Source: an uncultured Pelagibacteraceae bacterium (GTDB lineage Bacteria; Pseudomonadota; Alphaproteobacteria; Pelagibacterales; Pelagibacteraceae). Taken from it: DNA of 64,000 nucleotides. The notes under the pieces were generated by a model, which was not told where the DNA came from, did not search any database, and saw only the letters and a program-made list of their open reading frames with translations. The translations under genes and the position numbers were made by a program. The stretch lies in the NCBI GenBank assembly GCA_902616725.1, contig CACMTZ010000003.1, positions 1-64,000 on the forward strand, read 5' to 3'. Shown here piece by piece: positions 57,429 through 64,000 of this stretch (its first letter is position 1; the number at the start of each line of letters is the position of its first letter).

Positions 57429-58163
57429 ATGGCAGCTAACCCAATGACACAATTCGAAGTTTATAGAATTGGTCCAGAAATAAAAGTAGGCGCTTTTGAT
57501 ATTTCTTTTACCAACGCTAGTTTATTCATGGTCATAAGTTCTCTTGCGATTTTAATAATATTCAACCTTGGTTCAAAGAAAAATTCAATACTTCCGAATA
57601 AGATCCAACTCTTAGCTGAATTAAGCTATTCATTTGTCTCAAAAATGATCAGCGATACTGCTGGTTCAAAAGCTAAACCATATTTTTCATTTATCTTTTC
57701 ATTATTTATGTTTGTTTTGTTTTGTAACATGTTTGGCATGATACCTTACACTTTTACAGTGACTAGTCATATCATTGTGACTTTCATATTAGCAGCTTTT
57801 ATTTTTATTGGAGTGACTGTTATTGGTTTTATAAAACATGGCTTTGGTTACTTAAAACTATTTGTTCCAAGTGGTGTTCCTATCGTACTTTTACCATTAA
57901 TTGTGGTCATTGAAATTATTTCATATCTAAGTAGACCTATCAGCTTATCAGTAAGATTGTTTGCAAACATGATGGCAGGACACACTATGATGAAGGTTTT
58001 CGGGGGCTTTGTCGTAAGCCTCGGAATTGTTGGTGGATGGCTTCCACTGAGTTTTTCAGTTGCTTTAACTGGTTTGGAGATACTAGTTGCTTTTCTTCAA
58101 GCTTATGTTTTTGCAATTTTAACATGCATTTATTTAAATGATGCATTAAATTTACACCATTAA
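57429..58163 (+). CDS. atpB: ATP synthase F0 subunit a
   Basis: Subunit a forms the two proton half-channels against the c-ring. The 244-residue membrane protein has FNMFGMIPYTFT-like sequence (about 97-108), the essential Arg in LSVRLFANMMAGH (about 173-185) and the C-terminal ALTGLEILVAFLQAYVFAIL (about 212-231). Several membrane segments are evident, and the length is normal. Confidence 0.97.
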   Translation: MAANPMTQFEVYRIGPEIKVGAFDISFTNASLFMVISSLAILIIFNLGSKKNSILPNKIQLLAELSYSFVSKMISDTAGSKAKPYFSFIFSLFMFVLFCNMFGMIPYTFTVTSHIIVTFILAAFIFIGVTVIGFIKHGFGYLKLFVPSGVPIVLLPLIVVIEIISYLSRPISLSVRLFANMMAGHTMMKVFGGFVVSLGIVGGWLPLSFSVALTGLEILVAFLQAYVFAILTCIYLNDALNLHH

Positions 58164-58180
58164 CTTATAAGGAGGATATA

Positions 58181-58408
58181 ATGGAATTAGAAGCAGCAAA
58201 AATGATTGGAGCAGGACTTGCAGCAATAGCTTTGGCTGGAGCTGGAGTAGGTATCGGAATAATTTTTGGAAATTATTTATCTGGTGCAATGAGAAATCCA
58301 TCTGCAGCCCAAAAACAATTTCCTAATTTGCTTTTAGGATTTGCTCTTGCAGAAGCAACAGGATTATTTGGATTAGTTGTTGCATTGATTATTCTTTTCG
58401 CATTTTAA
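58181..58408 (+). CDS. atpE: ATP synthase F0 subunit c
   Basis: Subunit c forms the rotating ring. This 75-residue hairpin has a Gly-rich first helix (AGLAAIALAGAGVGIGIIFGN, about 12-32, with the A/G-x-G repeats), the polar loop RNPSAAQ (about 38) and the ion-binding Glu in LGFALAEATGLFGLVVAL (about 52-69). The Glu with proton-type surroundings suits an H+-driven ring. A strong AAGGAGG precedes the ATG. Confidence 0.97.
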   Translation: MELEAAKMIGAGLAAIALAGAGVGIGIIFGNYLSGAMRNPSAAQKQFPNLLLGFALAEATGLFGLVVALIILFAF

Positions 58409-58411
58409 TTA

Positions 58412-59002
58412 ATGTTTAAAAAAATATTTTTATATTCATTAATTGCAAATTTCTTTTTTGCAAAAAAGATTTTTGCAGCGGAGAGTGGAGGAATGCCTCA
58501 ATTAAATCCAGAGTTTTGGATTTCACAAATCTTCTGGCTCGTACTCACTTTTGGAGTGCTGTATATTGTTTTATCCAAACTTATACTACCCAAAATAAGT
58601 GCAAACTTAGAATTAAGAAAATCACAAATCCAAGAAAATATTGAGGCAGCTGAAAAACAAAGAGAAAGTAGTGAAGCTAAACTTAAAGAATTTGATGGGA
58701 TTATTCTTAAAAGTAAAATTGAAGCAAAGAACATTTTTAAAGATGCTAGAGAAAAAGTAATCAAAAATATTAATTCTAAAAAAGAAACTTTAGATAAACA
58801 AATTGATGATGAAATTAAAAAAGCTGAAGTAGAAATTGATACCTTAAGACAAAGTGCTCCAGAAAAAATTAATAAAATTGCAGTTGTAACATCTACCGAA
58901 ATTTTAAAAAAATTAATTGGAGCAGAAGTTAATAATAGCAGTATCTCTGCGATTGTTGATGATCTAGTAAAAAAAAATGGAGATAAATATTATGGTCATT
59001 GA
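58412..59002 (+). CDS. ATP synthase F0 subunit b'
   Basis: One of two different b-type stalk subunits, as in photosynthetic and many other alphaproteobacteria. The 196-residue product has a hydrophobic N-terminus (about 1-22, possibly a signal), a membrane anchor (PEFWISQIFWLVLTFGVLYI, about 32-51) and then a long charged coiled coil (about 60-165) that reaches F1. It overlaps the b gene by 11 bp. Confidence 0.9.
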   Translation: MFKKIFLYSLIANFFFAKKIFAAESGGMPQLNPEFWISQIFWLVLTFGVLYIVLSKLILPKISANLELRKSQIQENIEAAEKQRESSEAKLKEFDGIILKSKIEAKNIFKDAREKVIKNINSKKETLDKQIDDEIKKAEVEIDTLRQSAPEKINKIAVVTSTEILKKLIGAEVNNSSISAIVDDLVKKNGDKYYGH

Positions 59003-59489
59003 TTCAACTTTTTGGGTCGCAGTCTCTTTTGTAATATTTTTTGGGGGTCTGATATATTTAAAAGTACCTCAAAAAATTAATACTATTCTTAATAAATTAA
59101 TCTCAGACATAAAAAATGAGATTGATGAAAGTGAGAAACTGAGAAGTGAAGCAAAGATATTATTAGATAATGCTCAGAAAAAATTAGACACAGCGCAATC
59201 TGAAAGTAAGGAAATACTTGATCAAGCAAAGAAAGATGCTGATAAATTAATCATTGAGCTCAATGACAAATTTCATAAATCTTCAGAAATTAAGAAAAAT
59301 TTGGCTAAAAATAAAATTAATCAAATGAGAGAGGTAGCAATTAAAGAGATTAAAGATGCATCTGTTAAAATAGCTATAGACTCTGTAAAAAAAATAATAA
59401 CAACCTCAGTTGATAAATCTAAACTTGATACACTGTTTCAGAAAAATTTAGAAGAAACTAAAGAAGAGTTAAAAAAAATTAACTCATAA
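58992..59489 (+). CDS. atpF: ATP synthase F0 subunit b
   Basis: The start chosen is ATG 58992 (MVIDSTFWVAVSFVIF), nine bases after a GGAG; the upstream ATG 58977 would place that GGAG inside the gene. The 165-residue product has one membrane anchor (about 5-24) and a long helical charged tail. Together with b' it forms the peripheral stalk. It ends the F0 operon; the F1 genes are not in this window. crtI starts 37 bp downstream. Confidence 0.92.
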   Translation: MVIDSTFWVAVSFVIFFGGLIYLKVPQKINTILNKLISDIKNEIDESEKLRSEAKILLDNAQKKLDTAQSESKEILDQAKKDADKLIIELNDKFHKSSEIKKNLAKNKINQMREVAIKEIKDASVKIAIDSVKKIITTSVDKSKLDTLFQKNLEETKEELKKINS

Positions 59490-59526
59490 TACTTTTTACA
59501 ATTTATCCAAAAAAATATAAGTTATC

Positions 59527-60990
59527 ATGATGAATTCTGTAGTTATAGGTTCTGGTTTTGGTGGTATAGCAGCTGCTCTTCGCCTTAAAGCTAAGGGTCA
59601 CAATGTTACATTAATTGAAAAACACAAAGACCTAGGTGGTAGAGCAAGAGTTTTTAAAAAGAATGGGTTCATTTATGATGGTGGTCCAACAGTAATTACA
59701 GCTCCATACTTAATAAATGAATTATTTGAATTATTTCAAAAAAATCCAAATGATTATATTAAATTAACACCTCTTAAAGTTTGGTACCAATTTATTTTTG
59801 AGGATAAATCAAAGTTCAATTACTCTGGTGACGAAAATGAAATGAAAAGACAGATTGAGCTTATTAATAAAGAGGATGCTCAAGGATATGAAAAACTTGT
59901 TAATTTCACCAAAAAAATTTTTGATAAAGGTTTTACAGAACTGGCTGATGTACCCTTTGACAAGCCTTCAGTAATGATGAAACAATTACCCGCATTACTC
60001 AAACTCAAAAGCTATAAGTCAGTATATTCACTAGTATCATCTTATATTAAAAATGAAAAATTAAGAAGAATGTTGAGCATGCATCCTCTTTTAGTTGGTG
60101 GAAATCCATTTACCACAACTTCAATATATGGATTGATTTTATACTTAGAAAAAAAATGGGGCATTCACTATTCTATGGGTGGAACAGGAAATATTATAAG
60201 TGGTTTTGAAAAATTAATGAATGAAGAAGGTATCGAGGTAATAAAAGGTTCTGAGGTGACTCAAATAATTTCAAACCAAAATGAGATTACAGGTGTTCAA
60301 TTAGACAATTCAAAAAAAATAAGTGCTAACAAAGTTGTTTGTAACGCAGATCCACCGGGTGTTTATGAGAAAATGTTAAATGGCCAGAGTAATAATTCTT
60401 TTATGTTTAAGTGGAAAAAAAATAGAATGGAATATTCAATGGGTTTATTTGTTTATTATTTCGGAACCAAAAAAATCTACGATAATGTTGAACATCACAC
60501 CATTAAATTTGGCAATAAATATAAAGAGCACCTTGATGACATCTTTAATAATAAAAAATTAAATAACGATATTAGTTATTATCTACATAGACCCACTGCC
60601 ACTGATAAATCCATGGCACCAGATGGACATGATTGTTTCTATGTTCTAGTTCCTGTTCCCAATAACCAATCAAAAATTGATTGGTCGTTAGAGGGTGAAA
60701 AAATGAAAAATTTAGTAGTAAAGAAAATGGAAAAAGACTTAATGCCAAACTTAAAAGAAAATATTGTTGAAGATTTTTATTTGACACCTGACTATTTTGA
60801 AAAAGATCTCAATACAAAATATGGTTCTGGTTTTTCTATACAACCAAAATTCTCACAATCTGCTTACTTTAGATTTCATAACAAATCTGAAATTTATAAC
60901 AATTTATATTTTGTTGGTGCGGGAACTCATCCTGGAGCAGGTGTACCTGGGGTACTTTCCTCAGCAAAGGTTTTAGATAAAATTTTATAA
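59527..60990 (+). CDS. crtI: Phytoene desaturase CrtI
   Basis: CrtI converts phytoene to lycopene through four desaturations. The 487-residue flavoprotein has the FAD motif VIGSGFGGIAAALRLKAKGH (about 6-25), GGRARVFKKNGFIYDGGPTV (about 37-56) and the C-terminal family signature GAGTHPGAGVPGVLSSAKVL (about 464-483). The start has two adjacent ATGs (59527, 59530). The stop overlaps crtB (TAATG). Confidence 0.96.
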   Translation: MMNSVVIGSGFGGIAAALRLKAKGHNVTLIEKHKDLGGRARVFKKNGFIYDGGPTVITAPYLINELFELFQKNPNDYIKLTPLKVWYQFIFEDKSKFNYSGDENEMKRQIELINKEDAQGYEKLVNFTKKIFDKGFTELADVPFDKPSVMMKQLPALLKLKSYKSVYSLVSSYIKNEKLRRMLSMHPLLVGGNPFTTTSIYGLILYLEKKWGIHYSMGGTGNIISGFEKLMNEEGIEVIKGSEVTQIISNQNEITGVQLDNSKKISANKVVCNADPPGVYEKMLNGQSNNSFMFKWKKNRMEYSMGLFVYYFGTKKIYDNVEHHTIKFGNKYKEHLDDIFNNKKLNNDISYYLHRPTATDKSMAPDGHDCFYVLVPVPNNQSKIDWSLEGEKMKNLVVKKMEKDLMPNLKENIVEDFYLTPDYFEKDLNTKYGSGFSIQPKFSQSAYFRFHNKSEIYNNLYFVGAGTHPGAGVPGVLSSAKVLDKIL

Positions 60991-61841
60991 TGTCGTCTAA
61001 AAATTATTTGTCTATTTACGCAAAATCGTTTAATTGGGCTGGTTTTTTTTTACCAAAAAAAACCTATAAAAATTGTTCTTATTTATACGATTTTTGTAGA
61101 GTTGTAGATAATATTGCAGATGACGAAGGCGAAATAGAAATAAAAAAAATAAAATTCCAAAAATTTGTAAGTGATTTTAAACAAAAAAATTTTGAAGATC
61201 CTGTTATTCAAAATATGTGGAATATTATTCATGAATTCAATATTTCTCTCGAAATAATTTATGATTTATTTGATGGGATAGAGTCAGACATAAAACAAAA
61301 TGTAAAAATAGATACTCGAAAAGATCTTTTAATCTATTGTTATAGAGTAGCTGGAACTGTCGGACTGATGATGGCAAAAATTTTAAAAGTGAGTAAAAAA
61401 CAATCCCTTAAATCTGCAATCGATCTTGGTATAGCAATGCAACTCACTAATATATCAAGAGATGTGATTGAGGACTCAAAAAAAAATAGATCTTATATAA
61501 ATGGAAGTTTTGAGGAAATTAACTCAACTATTAAACTTGCTGATACATTTTATAAAAATTCATTTTATTCAATAAGAGAAATTCCACTAAGCTTTAGATT
61601 TAGTATCTTAGTTGCTAGACGAATATACAGAAAAATTGGATATAAGATTTTGAAAAAGAAAACCTTTGAAAATTATAGTAAATCTGGAAAAATTTACGTT
61701 TCAAACTTTGAAAAAGTTTTGGAGACGATTTTATCAATTTATGATCTAATTATACTTTCTTTATTAAATAAAAATGATGATAAAATTGAACACGATCATT
61801 TATTGATTAATAAAGAAATTAATCTTGATGAAAGAATTTGA
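60990..61841 (+). CDS. crtB: Phytoene synthase CrtB
   Basis: CrtB joins two geranylgeranyl diphosphates into phytoene. The 283-residue product has the first Asp-rich motif YDFCRVVDNIADDE (about 31-44), YCYRVAGTVGLMM (about 115-127) and the second Asp-rich motif QLTNISRDVIEDSKKNRSYI (about 151-170). It lies between crtI and crtY with overlaps on both sides. Confidence 0.96.
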   Translation: MSSKNYLSIYAKSFNWAGFFLPKKTYKNCSYLYDFCRVVDNIADDEGEIEIKKIKFQKFVSDFKQKNFEDPVIQNMWNIIHEFNISLEIIYDLFDGIESDIKQNVKIDTRKDLLIYCYRVAGTVGLMMAKILKVSKKQSLKSAIDLGIAMQLTNISRDVIEDSKKNRSYINGSFEEINSTIKLADTFYKNSFYSIREIPLSFRFSILVARRIYRKIGYKILKKKTFENYSKSGKIYVSNFEKVLETILSIYDLIILSLLNKNDDKIEHDHLLINKEINLDERI

Positions 61842-62895
61842 TTACATAATTATTGGGGGTGGTTGTGCTGGTTTATCTCTAGCCTATGAATTAGAGATCC
61901 ATAATAAATTAGAAAATAAAACCTTAGCAATAATCGAGCCTCGAGATGAGTACAAAAGAGATAAGACCTGGTCTTTTTGGAAAGTATCTGAGCATAATTT
62001 TGATGATTGTGTTATAAAAAATTGGAAAAATTTTTCAGTTAATGCACCTAATAAAACTAATTTTCTTGAATGTGAAAATTATCCATATCAAAGCATCAAT
62101 AGTGGTTTGTTTTATGAGAAAATAAATAATTCATTAAAGAAAAATAAAAATATCTTTTTTTTAAAAGAACTGAAAGACATCAACACCAAAAATTCATTTA
62201 TATTCAATAGCGTTCCTTCTATCAAAAAAGACTTTAGAAATTTATGGCAACACTTTTGTGGAGTTGAAATAGAGACAGAGAATAATTATTTCGATGAAAA
62301 CATTTTTAATCTTATGGATTTTGATTGTGATCAAAGGGAAAGTGTCCATTTTTTTTACACACTTCCCTTCTCAAAAAAAAAGGCATTGATTGAGAGTACT
62401 TGGCTTTCAAAAATGAACGATGACTCTCAAAAAGATTATGATCAACAAATTAAAGAATATATCGAAAAGAAATTGAATTTAAAAAATTATAAAATTACTT
62501 ATAAAGAGATAGGTGCAATTCCACTTTTTTACCCATCATTTAAAAGTGAAAAAAATAAAATTAATATTGGAACTGCTGGTGGTATGACAAGATTAAGCAC
62601 AGGATATACCTTTTTGAATATACAAGAACATAGTAAATTTATAAGAAAAAATATTGAAAATATTCATAGTACTAAAAAATTTGAAATCGGTAAAAAATAT
62701 CAATTTTTGGATGAAATATTTTTACGTGTTCTTGAAAAACATCCAAAAAGGATGTCAGAAATTTTTTTTAAAATGTTTCAAAGTTCTCCTAAAACAATTA
62801 TCAAATTTCTTTCCAATAAGAGTAATTTTCTTGAGGATTTGACTATAATTTTAAAAATGCCAAAATGGATTTTTATCAAAGCTTTATTTGATTAA
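61828..62895 (+). CDS. crtY: Lycopene beta-cyclase CrtY
   Basis: CrtY closes both ends of lycopene to form beta-carotene. The start chosen is ATG 61828 (MKEFDYIIIGGGCAGLS); TTG 61825 directly precedes it. The 355-residue product has the dinucleotide loop IIGGGCAGLSLAYEL (about 8-22), DKTWSFW (about 48-54, typical of CrtY) and GTAGGMTRLSTGYTFLNIQ (about 249-267). It overlaps crtB by 14 bp and precedes blh by 6 bp. Confidence 0.94.
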   Translation: MKEFDYIIIGGGCAGLSLAYELEIHNKLENKTLAIIEPRDEYKRDKTWSFWKVSEHNFDDCVIKNWKNFSVNAPNKTNFLECENYPYQSINSGLFYEKINNSLKKNKNIFFLKELKDINTKNSFIFNSVPSIKKDFRNLWQHFCGVEIETENNYFDENIFNLMDFDCDQRESVHFFYTLPFSKKKALIESTWLSKMNDDSQKDYDQQIKEYIEKKLNLKNYKITYKEIGAIPLFYPSFKSEKNKINIGTAGGMTRLSTGYTFLNIQEHSKFIRKNIENIHSTKKFEIGKKYQFLDEIFLRVLEKHPKRMSEIFFKMFQSSPKTIIKFLSNKSNFLEDLTIILKMPKWIFIKALFD

Positions 62896-62901
62896 ACCTA
62901 A

Positions 62902-63846
62902 ATGAATATGAATATAAAAAAAATAAATCTTAATCATTCTTTTATTTTTTTTTTATTCTGTAATATTTTTTCTTTAATACTATTTAAATTTAGTAACTTT
63001 ATATTGTCACCATTATTTTGCTTATTTTTAATTTTAATTATTGGTGTATCACATGGGTCTTTAGATCATGTTAAAGGTGGTAAGCTTCTAAAAATTTTTA
63101 AAATTGAAAATATAACTCTATTTTATCTTTCATATATCTTATTGGCTGTAATGGTTGTAACACTTTGGGTTTTAATACCATCTATCTTATTAATAATATT
63201 TTTACTGGTTGCCTCATATCATTTTGGTAAAGAAGATACACAATTTTTGCATGACTATAACTCACACTTTATGGGGATACTATATTTCCTAAAAGGATCA
63301 CTTGTTATTTGGGCACCATTGTATTTTCATTTTGATGAAACTATAGCAATATTTAAATTGTTATTAATTGATAATGAAAATTTTTATTCAAGTTTAAGTT
63401 TTATTGAGAATAATAAATTGATAGATTTAGGGATAATCTTAAGTTCTATTTCGAGTATTATTTTGTTTATTAAAAAATTTAATTTAAAGAATTTTTCTAT
63501 TTTTTTTGATTATTTTTCTATATTGATTTTAAATTACTATCTTTCTCCTTTAGTAGCATTTACGGCTTATTTTTGCTTTTTACATTCTGTAAGACACAGC
63601 ATCACATTAATTTACGAATTAGATAACAATAATATTAAAAATGGGTTTTTGATTTTTATTAAAAAAGCTATGCCACTTACGATATTAACTGCTATTATTT
63701 GTTTAGTTGGTATTTATTTGCTCAATTTTAAATATGATTTTGATAACTCGATTATTAAAGTCATTTTTATAGGTTTGGCGTCTTTAACATTTCCACATAT
63801 ATTACTTGAGTATCTTTTAGATAAAAATGAAAAACAAGGAACTTAA
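62902..63846 (+). CDS. blh: Beta-carotene 15,15'-dioxygenase, Brp/Blh family
   Basis: Blh cleaves beta-carotene into two retinals, the chromophore of proteorhodopsin. The 314-residue integral membrane protein has about eight hydrophobic segments. The presumed iron ligands lie in [13 protein letters not shown] (about 49-61), [12 protein letters not shown] (about 104-115) and CFLHSVRHS (about 225), with a final [10 protein letters not shown]. It ends the retinal cluster, and its 3' end overlaps ispH by 20 bp. Confidence 0.95.
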   Translation: MNMNIKKINLNHSFIFFLFCNIFSLILFKFSNFILSPLFCLFLILIIGVSHGSLDHVKGGKLLKIFKIENITLFYLSYILLAVMVVTLWVLIPSILLIIFLLVASYHFGKEDTQFLHDYNSHFMGILYFLKGSLVIWAPLYFHFDETIAIFKLLLIDNENFYSSLSFIENNKLIDLGIILSSISSIILFIKKFNLKNFSIFFDYFSILILNYYLSPLVAFTAYFCFLHSVRHSITLIYELDNNNIKNGFLIFIKKAMPLTILTAIICLVGIYLLNFKYDFDNSIIKVIFIGLASLTFPHILLEYLLDKNEKQGT

Positions 63847-64000
63847 AATATTGTTATCTGCTCCGCGAGGATTTTGTGCCGGTGTTGAACGAGCAATTGA
63901 AATTGTTGAAAAATCAATTCAAAAGTATGGTTCTCCAGTATACGTTAGACATGAAATAGTACACAATAAATTTGTTGTTGATGACCTAAGAAATAAAGGT
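63827..64000 (+). CDS. ispH: 4-hydroxy-3-methylbut-2-enyl diphosphate reductase IspH (partial)
   Basis: The first 58 codons are seen; the gene continues past the window edge. IspH makes IPP and DMAPP, the last step of the MEP pathway, using a [4Fe-4S] cluster. The start [20 protein letters not shown] (about 9-28) holds the first cluster cysteine, and [21 protein letters not shown] (in two motifs, about 38-58) holds the first conserved histidine. The ATG at 63827 overlaps blh by 20 bp, tying isoprenoid supply to the retinal genes. Confidence 0.95.
   Translation, partial: MKNKELKILLSAPRGFCAGVERAIEIVEKSIQKYGSPVYVRHEIVHNKFVVDDLRNKG

Overview
The window is a stretch of alphaproteobacterial chromosome from the SAR11 clade (Pelagibacterales, 'Candidatus Pelagibacter'-like). 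The evidence is the very AT-rich sequence, tightly packed and often overlapping genes, short intergenic gaps, heavy use of AAA/AGA/ATT codons, a CcrM-type GANTC methyltransferase, a petABC bc1 operon, an F0 operon with separate b' and b subunits, and a retinal pathway (crtI-crtB-crtY-blh) of the kind that serves proteorhodopsin. This assignment comes from gene content and composition, not from a database search.

Layout. 1-3.5 kb (minus strand): division genes in the order mraZ-ftsZ-rsmH, behind a readable promoter with three MraZ boxes, then the RNase P RNA. 3.5-5.7 kb: a peptidoglycan amidase and the lipid-transport pair mlaA-mlaC. 5748-11493: an integrated mobile element of 5,691 bp per unit, bounded by 55-bp direct repeats made from the 3' part of a tRNA(CAU) gene. 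It has a tyrosine integrase next to the left repeat, a plus-strand operon (CxxC protein, unknown 130-aa protein, primase/helicase-like ATPase, terminase-small-subunit-like protein, two unknown proteins) and structured non-coding DNA at both ends. It carries no capsid, portal, tail or large terminase gene. This is the gene set of a phage satellite, and it is the most interesting object here.

11.4-34.8 kb: tRNA(CAU), tRNA-Val, rpoD, dnaG, a YqeY-like protein, carAB, a small membrane protein, an ELM1-like/2OG-oxygenase pair, trxB, an ADP-ribosylglycohydrolase-like gene, an aspartate aminotransferase, uvrB, a FolM-like reductase with folB, uvrC, pgsA, ilvE, and a MarR/OmpR/histidine-kinase regulatory operon resembling petPR. 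34.8-50.4 kb: lgt, a MidA-like methyltransferase, pgeF (apparently starting at CTG), prs, rplY, pth, ychF, petABC, trmL, hemF, greA, a CCA-transferase gene directly behind tRNA-Gln, ispE, a TPR protein, a uracil-DNA glycosylase and rnhB.

50.4-64 kb: ccrM with a promoter that contains its own target sites, an FAD monooxygenase, mutY, dciA, a DsbA-like protein, an unusually short SMC with no visible hinge domain, the F0 ATP synthase operon (atpI-B-E-F'-F), and then crtI-crtB-crtY-blh running into ispH at the right edge. The last blocks link naturally: IspH (with IspE upstream) supplies isoprenoid precursors, Crt and Blh make retinal, and a rhodopsin elsewhere would pump the protons that F0F1 uses.

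Two themes link the element and its host. GANTC sites lie in the mraZ-ftsZ and ccrM promoters. They are also concentrated, almost always as GACTC/GAGTC, in both non-coding ends of the satellite and over its main promoter, so the element may be read by the host's CcrM methylation cycle.
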